The position numbers were made by a program, and so were the translations under genes. Shown piece after piece: positions 1-7,368 of a DNA stretch of 19,470 bases. The stretch comes from JBGZFC01 sp964631255 (lineage in GTDB: Bacteria; Bacteroidota; Bacteroidia; Bacteroidales; Dysgonomonadaceae), in assembly GCA_964631255.1 (NCBI GenBank), contig CAZVWS010000039.1:1-19470 (forward strand), given 5' to 3'. Below the pieces are notes generated by a model, which did no database searches, was not told the DNA's origin, and saw nothing but the letters and a program-made list of their open reading frames with translations. Position 1 is the first letter of the stretch. Each line of letters opens with the position of its first letter.

Positions 1-1
1 G

Positions 2-442
2 ATAGGCGTTGTACAGACAGAAAAATTTGGCTTGATTAAAAAATCGTGGAAATTGTTTGGCGTGAGCAGCCAACACAGCCAAAATAAAGCTGAATTTGCT
101 TTTGATGCCAACCCGAAAACTTTTTGGCTATCTTCGGAAGATGCACTTCCACAAAGCATCGCCATTGATTTTGGTAAAACAGAAAATATCCGGGCGATGG
201 TTTATACACCGCCAGTTTCCAGAACGCTCGGTTTGATGGCGAAAGCCAATATCCAAATCAGCAACGACGGAAAAACGTGGCAAACCATTGAAACAGTTGA
301 ATTTGGCAACCTAATCAACGACCCAAGTCCACGAACGCATCCATTCAAGAAATCAGTTTCCACTCGTTTTGTAAAATTGGAAATTATCGGAATTGAAGGA
401 AATTCAAAATCGGTCAGTGTGAGTGAGTTGGATTTTTTGTAA
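2..442 (+). CDS. 3' end of an exported glycoside hydrolase-like protein, F5/8 type C (discoidin) domain
   Basis: The reading frame is open from the left edge of the window, so only the C-terminal ~146 residues are visible and the true start lies upstream. The visible part reads as a galactose-binding-like beta-sandwich (F5/8 type C): a solvent-exposed start with FDANPKTFWLS, then SIAIDFGK, a strand with IQISNDGKTW, and the closing pair TRFVKLEIIG and SVSELDFL at the C-terminus. In this family such domains bind carbohydrate and are often fused to GH29 alpha-L-fucosidases and other hydrolases in Bacteroidota. The IGV segment immediately before the domain fits a GH29 tail, but the catalytic part is outside the window, so the enzyme class is inference. 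A methionine-less internal TTG at 32 is not a credible start. The gene ends 160 nt before the AraC regulator. Confidence 0.75.
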   Translation: MGVVQTEKFGLIKKSWKLFGVSSQHSQNKAEFAFDANPKTFWLSSEDALPQSIAIDFGKTENIRAMVYTPPVSRTLGLMAKANIQISNDGKTWQTIETVEFGNLINDPSPRTHPFKKSVSTRFVKLEIIGIEGNSKSVSVSELDFL

Positions 443-468
443 TAATCTACTCAATGAAATCCATTCTG

Positions 469-500
469 AACTCGAATCTGAGAGCCGAGTTATCATTTTT
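469..500 (+). terminator. Weak intrinsic terminator after the hydrolase gene
   Basis: A perfect 6-bp stem AACTCG (469-474) / CGAGTT (486-491) with an 11-nt loop is followed by a short T-rich run ending at 500. It lies 27 nt after the stop codon. The stem is short, so efficiency is uncertain. Confidence 0.4.
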
Positions 501-511
501 TATAAATTTCA

Positions 512-541
512 TTTCTATATAAACCACATGCACTATCTTTG
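512..541 (+). promoter_or_regulatory. Bacteroidota-type promoter of the AraC-family gene
   Basis: TATCTTTG at 534-541 matches the -7 consensus TAnnTTTG of the primary sigma factor in Bacteroidota. A partial -33 element (TTTC, 512-515) lies 18 nt upstream. Initiation would fall about 5-8 nt after 541, giving a leader of roughly 55 nt before the ATG at 603. Confidence 0.55.
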
Positions 542-602
542 TATATCTACAAAATAAAACTAAAATCTTCCTGACTGAGGATATAATCATAACTGTTTGT
601 TA

Positions 603-1679
603 ATGTATGAAATAAACGAAATATATGCGCGTTTTACCTATTTTATTCAAGGAATAAATTTCATGTTTCTTGTAGGTAGTGTCTATATTCTATTGAAATT
701 TTTTCCAAAAGACAGGCTTAAAACGATTCTTGCAGGCATTTTTTTGTACCACATTTTTGTCTATTTGAAATATTTGCCCATTTACTACACTTCACTTATA
801 CATACAGATTATCTTCGGCAACTCTCACAGTGTTTTGATACTTGGCTCATAGCAGCTTACACGTTTTATTTGCTCGAAATTATCAAGCCGGGTTGGGTCA
901 ATCTGAAACGAATATTATTAACTTTGCTGCCTTTTGTGGTGCTGACGGTTTTATTTGCTCTATGCAAAAAGATAGAAATATACAAGTTGATGACTTTCTA
1001 CGCCATAGCATATAGTTTGGTGGTGTACCTTTATTTTGCTTTATATCATAAGCGATACAATGCAAAGATACATGCTTATTACTCTTATTCCAAGCCATTT
1101 AATACCAGATGGATACACCTTTTGGTGGCTAATGCACTAGTGGTATATCTGGTAATTTGGATACTTGTAAAAGATGATTATTCTAAAGATTTAGTCAGTA
1201 TAATTTATTATGTGCTTACTTTTTGTATATATAATTTCATGTTATTCAATGGGTTGCGACAGGAGAATGTAGTGAGCGAGCATGATTTTACCATGCACAA
1301 TAAAGAAATATCTACATCGGTATCTGAAATAAATTACGTACAACAAATCGAGTGGCATTTGGAGAAAGAGATGCAAAATAAGAAATTATACCTCAATCCT
1401 CGTCTCACTATCAACGATGTAGCACAAACTTTGGGTACGAACAGGACGTATCTATCCAATTATCTTAATCACACGTTGCAGATAAGTTTTTTTGATTACA
1501 TCAATGCCATGCGAATTGATTATGCCGATGAATTGCTCGCTTCTGCCGACAACAATGACACACTCGAACTAATTTCTGAAAAATCCGGCTTCAATTCGCT
1601 TTCCACCTTCCGACGTGCATTCGAAAAAAAACACCACTGCAAACCTTCAGAATTTCGAAAAAATCATTCTAATCACTGA
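603..1679 (+). CDS. Membrane-anchored AraC-family transcriptional regulator
   Basis: The N-terminal two thirds (about residues 10-215) consist of hydrophobic helices separated by short loops, for example FLVGSVYILLKFF, LLTLLPFVVLTVLF and LVYLYFALYH, so this is a polytopic integral membrane domain of six to seven segments. The last ~110 residues are a typical AraC/XylS double helix-turn-helix: TINDVAQTLGTNRTYLSNYL (first HTH) and LELISEKSGFNSLSTFRRAF followed by KPSEFRK (second HTH). The C-terminal domain binds DNA; the membrane part presumably senses a signal in or across the inner membrane, ligand unknown. I start at ATG 603, because the only upstream alternative is a TTG two codons earlier. 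The gene precedes two exported proteins on the same strand, whose promoter carries tandem direct repeats suited to an AraC-type protein. Confidence 0.88.
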   Translation: MYEINEIYARFTYFIQGINFMFLVGSVYILLKFFPKDRLKTILAGIFLYHIFVYLKYLPIYYTSLIHTDYLRQLSQCFDTWLIAAYTFYLLEIIKPGWVNLKRILLTLLPFVVLTVLFALCKKIEIYKLMTFYAIAYSLVVYLYFALYHKRYNAKIHAYYSYSKPFNTRWIHLLVANALVVYLVIWILVKDDYSKDLVSIIYYVLTFCIYNFMLFNGLRQENVVSEHDFTMHNKEISTSVSEINYVQQIEWHLEKEMQNKKLYLNPRLTINDVAQTLGTNRTYLSNYLNHTLQISFFDYINAMRIDYADELLASADNNDTLELISEKSGFNSLSTFRRAFEKKHHCKPSEFRKNHSNH

Positions 1680-1703
1680 CTTTTTTTCTTCAAATTTTCA
1701 TTT

Positions 1704-1740
1704 TTTTACCTATTGATACTTAATTTTACCTATTGACACT
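1704..1740 (+). promoter_or_regulatory. Tandem direct-repeat operator upstream of the exported-protein genes
   Basis: Two 17-bp copies, TTTTACCTATTGATACT (1704-1720) and TTTTACCTATTGACACT (1724-1740), differ at one base and are offset by exactly 20 bp, close to two helical turns. The second copy ends at the base before the TTTG -33 element (1741-1744). AraC-family proteins commonly bind direct repeats at this spacing next to the -35 region to activate transcription. That the site is bound by the product of the preceding gene is inference. Confidence 0.6.
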
Positions 1741-1769
1741 TTTGAAAGCTGTTGATTTATATACTTTTG
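1741..1769 (+). promoter_or_regulatory. Bacteroidota-type promoter for the two exported proteins
   Basis: The -33 element TTTG (1741-1744) and the -7 element TACTTTTG (1762-1769, TAnnTTTG) are separated by 17 nt, slightly short of the usual 19-21, which is consistent with a promoter needing an activator. The predicted leader is about 170 nt long. Confidence 0.55.
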
Positions 1770-1807
1770 CCTAACATTTTTCTTATCTGTATTTTTTATC
1801 GAAAATA

Positions 1808-1864
1808 ATGACTTCTACTTTTTCCATTTCCGAATTGAAACAGATGAAAGATAAATTAAGTTGA
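1808..1864 (+). other. Short ORF of 18 codons in the leader (leader peptide or relic)
   Basis: ATG at 1808 opens MTSTFSISELKQMKDKLS and stops with TGA at 1862-1864. It lies inside the predicted 5' leader, between the promoter and the ATG at 1946. Composition is protein-like (amphipathic SELKQMKDKLS) and resembles the N-terminus of small helical proteins. It could be a translated leader peptide, the remnant of a truncated gene, or chance. Confidence 0.25.
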
Positions 1865-1945
1865 TATTATTGGGCAGATTAATATAATATTTGCCATTCG
1901 CTAAAATTGTATCATCGCTCATTTCGGGCATTAAATTTTTATAAT

Positions 1946-2572
1946 ATGACAAAAAACAAAATTTTTAGAATGGTGCTATGTTTGGCTCTAATAGCAGGCT
2001 GCACAAGTAGTGTATTTGCACAAGATGCAAGTAAAGATCAGGCAACGGTTGAACAACAAAAAAAACCGGAAAAGAAGAAATCGAAATTCGGTTCATTCAT
2101 TCGTAAAGTGGGCGAAAGTACCACGGGTATCAATATGAGTAACGAAACCTTTGTTGCCATGAATATCAATGCACAAAAACTGATTGCTATGGAAGTGATT
2201 TCTTGCGTAAGAGACAAGGCCTCAAATACGGTAATATTGACCTTGGGCGTAAAAGCGAAACAAAATGGGGTGCAAACTTCATTGGGGAAATCTTGTGGAA
2301 ATGGCAATCAAGAGTGCGTTTCCGGATATGATGCCCAAGGCAATGCCTATGAAGGGCAAGAAGTGGGCTCTTTTTCGCAAGTAAGCGGATCAAAAGAAAA
2401 TCCGGTAGGAATTCCGATAAAGTACGAGTTCGCATTTTCTGATATACCAGCCACGCTTGGAAGTTTGGAGGTAGTGCAGGTAGAATTTTATATTTATTCT
2501 AATCAAAGCAGCGTAGGTTCTAATATGTCCAATGTAGAACCAATTCAAGTTAGAAATATTCCAATTCAATAA
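1946..2572 (+). CDS. Exported protein of unknown function (208 aa)
   Basis: I choose ATG 1946 because the next in-frame option upstream is a TTG 13 codons earlier that would bury the signal peptide. The product begins MTKNKIFRMVLCLALIAGCT, a charged n-region and hydrophobic core ending in a lipobox-like IAGC. A signal peptidase I site after VFA (before QDASKD) is also possible, so lipoprotein versus soluble periplasmic protein is open. A lysine-rich linker (KKPEKKKSKFGSF) follows, then a predicted beta-rich domain containing a cysteine pair (C-GNGNQE-C) and the segment GYDAQGNAYEG, which recalls DUF4352-like extracellular sandwiches without my being able to assign it. The next gene starts 15 nt after the stop, so the two form an operon. 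No function is recognised. Confidence 0.72.
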   Translation: MTKNKIFRMVLCLALIAGCTSSVFAQDASKDQATVEQQKKPEKKKSKFGSFIRKVGESTTGINMSNETFVAMNINAQKLIAMEVISCVRDKASNTVILTLGVKAKQNGVQTSLGKSCGNGNQECVSGYDAQGNAYEGQEVGSFSQVSGSKENPVGIPIKYEFAFSDIPATLGSLEVVQVEFYIYSNQSSVGSNMSNVEPIQVRNIPIQ

Positions 2573-2587
2573 AAAATCAATTTAAAA

Positions 2588-3256
2588 ATGACAACAACCC
2601 AATTAAAAATAGCTATTCTTTTTGTTTCAGTAATATTATTGAGTGCTTGCAATGGCGATAAAGGCGAAAAATCACTCAATAAATTACCCAAGAACGAAGT
2701 GTTGGGAAATATTCCCTCACTTGTGTTACAAAAAGCACAACAGGACAGTACAGTAAAAGCAGAGTACAAGGCAGAAATGGAAAAATTTACTGAATATACG
2801 GAGAAAAATCTGAAAAAAGCAGAAGAATTAACGAAGAAATACAAAGCTGATTTAGAAGAAATTGAATTGGAATTTCAAGCGAATTTGACCAAAGAAAAAG
2901 CGCAGCTAATTGGCAAATCCATTCCTTTTGAAGTGGCTGACGGAATCGGTTATACAATCAGCGATTTGGTGATAACTGATGTGGAAAAAAGCGGACAAGT
3001 GGTATGCGAACATAAAGCGCAAGTTGTGGATATAAACATCGCATCCATTAACGGAAATAGTAAGCCTGAACTGATAATAACGTGGACAGAAATGGACAAT
3101 ACGGGCAACCAAATTGGGTCAAACAGTGCCGCATATATTGGTGTTTCAGCCAAAGAAAACAATGCAACCGGCACGAATAAAATGTATATCTCCATTCGTA
3201 AAAAAAATGCCGAGCAATATGTGAACTTTCAAAAAATAAAATTTATCCAATCGTAA
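2588..3256 (+). CDS. Lipoprotein of unknown function with coiled coil (222 aa)
   Basis: The N-terminus MTTTQLKIAILFVSVILLSAC is a lipoprotein signal peptide with the lipobox LSAC (Cys21), so the mature protein should be lipid-anchored. Residues ~50-105 are rich in K and E with heptad-like spacing (EMEKFTEYTEKNLKKAEELT) and predict a long coiled coil. Residues ~110-222 form a beta-rich domain (IGYTISDLVITDVEKSG, PELIITWTEMDNTGNQIG), similar in character to the C-terminal domain of the gene before it. Both probably act in the envelope under control of the same operator-promoter. No catalytic motif is visible and the family is not recognised. Confidence 0.75.
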   Translation: MTTTQLKIAILFVSVILLSACNGDKGEKSLNKLPKNEVLGNIPSLVLQKAQQDSTVKAEYKAEMEKFTEYTEKNLKKAEELTKKYKADLEEIELEFQANLTKEKAQLIGKSIPFEVADGIGYTISDLVITDVEKSGQVVCEHKAQVVDINIASINGNSKPELIITWTEMDNTGNQIGSNSAAYIGVSAKENNATGTNKMYISIRKKNAEQYVNFQKIKFIQS

Positions 3257-3310
3257 TCAATTCTCAGTTTTTGCAAAAACAGAATATGTCTCACTATTGA
3301 GCATGAAGAC

Positions 3311-3350
3311 AAAAAAGCTGTTTCAGGACCAAACTGAAGCAGCTTTTTTT
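3311..3350 (+). terminator. Strong intrinsic terminator of the exported-protein operon
   Basis: A 16-bp stem (3311-3326 with 3334-3349) contains only one G-T pair and closes a 7-nt loop. It reads AAAAAAGCTGTTTCAG against CTGAAGCAGCTTTTTT and ends in a T run, 54 nt after the stop codon of the + strand operon. The A run on the other side makes it potentially bidirectional. Confidence 0.85.
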
Positions 3351-3366
3351 GTTTTTATATCATTGC

Positions 3367-3495
3367 TGTCCGATAAAACTCATGCACACCTTTGTAGCGA
3401 TTTGTAAATCTGTATGTTATTGACATAAAAAAAGAACGGGGCTTATCGTTGCAGTACATGCAGATTATCAAATAGTTGATTGTGTTTATCGGACA
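3367..3495. mobile_element. 129-bp element with terminal inverted repeats (MITE or internally deleted IS)
   Basis: The left end TGTCCGATAAAAC (3367-3379) and right end GTTTATCGGACA (3484-3495) are inverted repeats, identical over 11 bp plus a terminal C/G after one extra A. The interior has no ORF of useful length. It lies in the convergent gap, a tolerant insertion site. The ends resemble IS-type TIRs. I see no convincing target-site duplication in the bases just outside (CATTGC on the left, CTAATA on the right). Confidence 0.45.
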
Positions 3496-3505
3496 CTAAT
3501 AATAA

Positions 3506-3544
3506 AAAACCGCCCTGCCAATTTATTATCGGCAGAGCGGTTTT
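3506..3544 (-). terminator. Intrinsic terminator of the M16 peptidase gene (possibly bidirectional)
   Basis: The arms AAAACCGCCCTGCC (3506-3519) and GGCAGAGCGGTTTT (3531-3544) pair over 14 positions with a single mismatch around an 11-nt loop. Read on the - strand the stem is followed by a T run (TTTTTTATT), 49 nt after the peptidase stop codon. Confidence 0.85.
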
Positions 3545-3592
3545 CAATTATTATTTATCGGGTTAGCAATATGAACCCGGAACTACGATTGT

Positions 3593-6394
3593 TTACTCTT
3601 TCGGCATCATTACAATTACGGCATTATTGCCTTGCGACAACAGATTTTGTACGAAATCCTGGATGTCTTTTTGTGTAATGGCGTTTAATGTATTCAAATA
3701 GTCGGTATAGGTATTTTCTTTGTAGAAATACTTGTTGTTGAGGTTAGTTAGCCAATAGTTGTTTTCTTTGATATCTTCGCTATATTTTTTAACCATGTAC
3801 TCTTTTACCTTTTTGAAATCTTCTGTACGAACACCATTTTTGCCAATTGCTTCCAATTCGGTGGCAATAATTTTGTTTAAGTGCTCCATTTTTGCCGGGT
3901 CGGTATCGTAAATGATTTGTAGGATGGTTTGTCCTTCGGGGTATCTGGAAATGTTTCCTTGTGTGTAAACTCCGTAAGTGCCACCCTCGTCTTCACGTAC
4001 TTTTTCGGTATAAACGATGTCCAAAATTTGGTCGAAAACATTCATTACCAATTGGTTTTTGAGCGTTCTTTCCACTTTGCCACTGTAGCTTTTAAATACA
4101 GACGCTTTGGGGTTTTGCATTTCACGTTGGAAAATATTTTCTTGTTTTCCGGCTTTATAGTCCATCGGTATGTGTAAGAAAGTATTTTCGGTGTGTTGTC
4201 CTTTTATAGAACCTAAATATTGAAGAATCATTGGTTTCATAGCTTCTTCGTCAATATTTCCTACAAAAGTAAATACGAAACTTCCCGGATTTCTATACAA
4301 CTGTTTGTACATCTCCATGATACGATCGTAGTTGATGTCTTTTAGTTGGTTGTATTTCAAACGTTCTGTGTATGGCAAGTTGCCATAAAGTGCTGTTGTA
4401 ATAGAGTCGCTGAAAGCTACCATTGGTTCTGCTTCTTGGTTTTTGAGCTGAACATCCATGCGTTGCATGAACGAGTCGAAAGCATCTTTATCGCTTCTTG
4501 GAGCGGTAAAATATAGATATACCAATTGGAGCATGGTTTCAAAATCTTTGATAGAAGATGAACCGGTGAAGCCTTGTGAAGTTAAACCAATTTGCGGACG
4601 AACGCTGGCATTTTTACCTGCCAATACTTTTGGAAGTTCGGTTGCGCTAAAGTTTCCAACACCGCCCAAAGTTACAACTTGACCCATAACTTTGCTATTG
4701 ATAGATTCTTTTTCGGCATATTGTGCTGTACCGCCATAGCTGGAAGCAGTCATTTTGATTTCATCATCTTTGAAATCGGTTTTTTTCATTACCACTTTCA
4801 CGCCGTTTGACAAAGTCCATACGGTGGCATCAAATTCGCTGTCTTTTTCTGTTTTCGCGATAGTTCCAGGGGTTGGAGGAGTTGCTACCAATGGCTCGTT
4901 GGATACTTGTTCTACATAGGCCTCAATGTTTTCGGCTTTTACTTTATTCAGTACGTCCAATAGCTCTTGGTTTGTAGGATATACCAATCCATCTTTTTTA
5001 GGTCCTGTAACGGCAATCACGATATTTTCGTCGCTGATAAGTCCTTGAATCACTTGGTTGATAGCTTCTACGGGAATGTGAGGAGCTACCGCGTTGAGCG
5101 TGTTGTATTCAAACTCGATTCCGGGGATGGGTTCGCCATCGGTAAAGTTGGCAACATATTCTCTTGAGTAAGAGGAGTTTTTTTGTTTGTCGCGGTTGTT
5201 GTAGCTGTTTTCAATATTTTTGAGCAGGTTGGCACTTGCTCTGCTATATTCTGAAGCGGTAAATCCGTGTCTTTTTACTCTTTCGGTTTCTCTTACTATG
5301 GCTGCCAATGCTTCTTCAATTTTGTCTTCGGCCGAGCCTGCCATTACAGACCAAGCATCTTTGGTTTTAGATACAAAGAAGTCTGAATCGTATGCATAAG
5401 CTACAGTGAATGGAGCATTTGGTTTTTGGCTTATTTCGTTCAAGCGTTCGTTCATCATCATGCTTGCTACATTGGTGATATAGCTAATCATATAGCCGGC
5501 TTGTGTGTTTTGCATTTCGGCAGGGATTGGGTCGTGTTTGTGGAACATCATGATTTGCGTGTTGCGTGCTTCTACGTCGGTAGCCATTGCAATGATAGGC
5601 TCTTTGTTGTCGGGCACGGGGAAATATACACGCTCGGCACGATTCGGGTCGAGTTTAATTTTGGAAAACAACTCCACAATTTGTTTTTCAGTAGCATCTA
5701 CATCTACATCACCAACAATGATGATACCTTGCAAATCGGGACGATACCATTTTTCGTAGTACGCACGAATTTCTTCGGGTTTGAAGTTATTGATTACATC
5801 GATGCTACCAATAGGCATGCGGTTGGCATATTTGCTATCGGGATACATTACCGGAAGCAATTGATCCCAAATGCGTTGTTGTGCGCCGCCTCTGGTTCGC
5901 CACTCTTCGCGAATAACGCCACGTTCGTTGTCCAGTTCTTCATCTTCCAATGCAATTCCATCGGCCCAATCATAAAGAACCAAAATTACAGAATCTACCA
6001 AGTTTTTGTTGTCGGTGGGTATGTCTGTCATGAAATAAACAGTTTCGTCAAAAGAGGTATAAGCGTTGATGTTTACACCAAATTTGATACCGTTGTTTTG
6101 CAGATATTCCAACATGTTCTTTTTGGGGAAATTGGTTGTTCCGTTAAAAGCCATGTGTTCTAAGAAGTGTGCCAAACCTGCCTGGTTGTCTTCTTCTTGC
6201 ATAGATCCTACTTTTTGAGCGATATAGAAATCGGCTCTTTTTTCGGGAGTCGCGTTATGACGGATGTAATACGTCAATCCATTTTCCAAAGTCCCTTTTC
6301 TAACGGCGGGGTCAGTTGGTAATACCGGATTTTGCTGAGCCATTGTTACAACAGTTGTAAGCAAAATGGCAAATAAAAAAGAAATTTTTCTCAT
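3593..6394 (-). CDS. Exported M16 family zinc metallopeptidase (PqqL-like, 933 aa)
   Basis: Residues 1-19 form a signal peptide (MRKISFLFAILLTTVVTMAQ), so the enzyme is exported to the periplasm or beyond. The inverted zinc motif of the pitrilysin/insulinase clan is intact: HFLEH at 76-80, with the third ligand Glu157 in LDNERG, separated by the expected 76 residues. The total length fits the two-tandem-half M16 architecture, with the second half (from about 525) lacking the zinc site, as is usual for the structural half. M16 enzymes degrade peptides enclosed in a chamber between the two halves; the substrate is unknown. The start ATG places the signal peptide at the N-terminus. The gene lies 40 nt after the nucleoside phosphorylase gene with no promoter of the phylum type in between, so cotranscription is likely. 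It is the last gene before the terminator. Confidence 0.93.
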   Translation of the reverse strand: MRKISFLFAILLTTVVTMAQQNPVLPTDPAVRKGTLENGLTYYIRHNATPEKRADFYIAQKVGSMQEEDNQAGLAHFLEHMAFNGTTNFPKKNMLEYLQNNGIKFGVNINAYTSFDETVYFMTDIPTDNKNLVDSVILVLYDWADGIALEDEELDNERGVIREEWRTRGGAQQRIWDQLLPVMYPDSKYANRMPIGSIDVINNFKPEEIRAYYEKWYRPDLQGIIIVGDVDVDATEKQIVELFSKIKLDPNRAERVYFPVPDNKEPIIAMATDVEARNTQIMMFHKHDPIPAEMQNTQAGYMISYITNVASMMMNERLNEISQKPNAPFTVAYAYDSDFFVSKTKDAWSVMAGSAEDKIEEALAAIVRETERVKRHGFTASEYSRASANLLKNIENSYNNRDKQKNSSYSREYVANFTDGEPIPGIEFEYNTLNAVAPHIPVEAINQVIQGLISDENIVIAVTGPKKDGLVYPTNQELLDVLNKVKAENIEAYVEQVSNEPLVATPPTPGTIAKTEKDSEFDATVWTLSNGVKVVMKKTDFKDDEIKMTASSYGGTAQYAEKESINSKVMGQVVTLGGVGNFSATELPKVLAGKNASVRPQIGLTSQGFTGSSSIKDFETMLQLVYLYFTAPRSDKDAFDSFMQRMDVQLKNQEAEPMVAFSDSITTALYGNLPYTERLKYNQLKDINYDRIMEMYKQLYRNPGSFVFTFVGNIDEEAMKPMILQYLGSIKGQHTENTFLHIPMDYKAGKQENIFQREMQNPKASVFKSYSGKVERTLKNQLVMNVFDQILDIVYTEKVREDEGGTYGVYTQGNISRYPEGQTILQIIYDTDPAKMEHLNKIIATELEAIGKNGVRTEDFKKVKEYMVKKYSEDIKENNYWLTNLNNKYFYKENTYTDYLNTLNAITQKDIQDFVQNLLSQGNNAVIVMMPKE

Positions 6395-6434
6395 TAGTTT
6401 TTGTTTATGATTATAAAATTAAAAAAATTGATTA

Positions 6435-7301
6435 TTAGATTCTGTCTAAAACTACTTTTATCAACTCTTCGGTTGAGCCTTTGTAGTCCGCGTTTGATTT
6501 TAGTGCCACGCGGTTGGCAATAATAGCGCAAACGGTCATGGCTTTGTGTCCCATCATTTTGCCTAATCCGGCAATTGCCGAGCCTTCCATTTCGTAATTG
6601 GTGATGGCGTATTTGTCGTATCTGAACGATTCTATTTTGGCATTCAATTCGGGGTCGGCAAGTGGCAATCGCACGTGGCGCCCTTGCGGACCATAAAACC
6701 CGATTGCCGATATGGTTACACCTTGTATCATGTCATGACCTATTCTTCTCACCAACTCCTCATCGGCACTCACCACGTATGGTTTGCAGTGGTTTGGCGA
6801 CCAATTGGTGTGTTGCATAAATGCTTCTTCAAACTCTTTTTCGCGAATATCGCGCGAATTGGCATAGTAGTGAATCAGCCCGTCAAAACCAATCGATTTT
6901 TCTGACACCACATACGAGCCCACGGGACAGTGTGGCTGCATGCCACCCGATGTGCCCACGCGCACCATGGTCAGTTGCTTGCGATGGTGGTTCACGGTTC
7001 GTGTTTCAAAATCTACGTTGGCAAGGGCATCCAGTTCCGTGAGCACGATATCGATATTATCGGTTCCGATACCGTGCGACAAGGCGGTTATTCGTTTGCC
7101 TTTGTACATGCCGGTTACGGTGTGAAACTCGCGACTGCGCACATCGCACTCGATGGAGTCGAAAAAACCGGCAGTCATCGTAACCCGGTCGGGGTCGCCC
7201 ATCATCACAATTTTATCCGAAAGTTGTTCGGGTTTTATATGCAGATGAAATGCGCTCCCATCGGGGTTTATAATGAATTCTGATTCGGGAATTGTTCTCA
7301 T
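6435..7301 (-). CDS. udp: Nucleoside phosphorylase, probably uridine phosphorylase
   Basis: This 288-aa cytoplasmic enzyme of the PNP/UDP phosphorylase superfamily should cleave a nucleoside with phosphate to ribose-1-phosphate and free base (pyrimidine salvage). Visible motifs: phosphate loop GDPDRV (35-40), GIGTDN (77-82), the core RVGTSGGMQ (114-122), the base-recognition-like GFYGPQGR (201-208) and the ribose-binding YEMEGSA (236-242). All expected elements are present. The GFYGPQGR motif and overall length favour uridine phosphorylase over purine nucleoside phosphorylase, but specificity cannot be fixed from the sequence. It sits 67 nt after floA and 40 nt before the M16 peptidase gene, and there is no metabolic link to either neighbour. 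Confidence 0.85.
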   Translation of the reverse strand: MRTIPESEFIINPDGSAFHLHIKPEQLSDKIVMMGDPDRVTMTAGFFDSIECDVRSREFHTVTGMYKGKRITALSHGIGTDNIDIVLTELDALANVDFETRTVNHHRKQLTMVRVGTSGGMQPHCPVGSYVVSEKSIGFDGLIHYYANSRDIREKEFEEAFMQHTNWSPNHCKPYVVSADEELVRRIGHDMIQGVTISAIGFYGPQGRHVRLPLADPELNAKIESFRYDKYAITNYEMEGSAIAGLGKMMGHKAMTVCAIIANRVALKSNADYKGSTEELIKVVLDRI

Positions 7302-7327
7302 AATCGTTGTTTTATTGGTGTATAGTT

Positions 7328-7347
7328 GAGGAGCGGAATGCCGCCTC
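7328..7347. other. Small GC-rich hairpin between floA and the phosphorylase gene
   Basis: GCGG (7333-7336) pairs with CCGC (7341-7344) around AATG, and the stem can extend with GAG/CTC after a bulge. No T run follows it on the - strand, so it is not a convincing terminator. It may be an mRNA processing or stability element between two cotranscribed genes. Confidence 0.3.
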
Positions 7348-7368
7348 TTTGCCGCATTTTTATTTCAC

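Noticed and set aside
5426..6163. A 245-codon open frame on the + strand
   Set aside because: It lies wholly antisense to the M16 peptidase gene. The translation is Phe/Val/His/Ile rich without domains, while the opposite strand has an intact signal peptide and zinc site.
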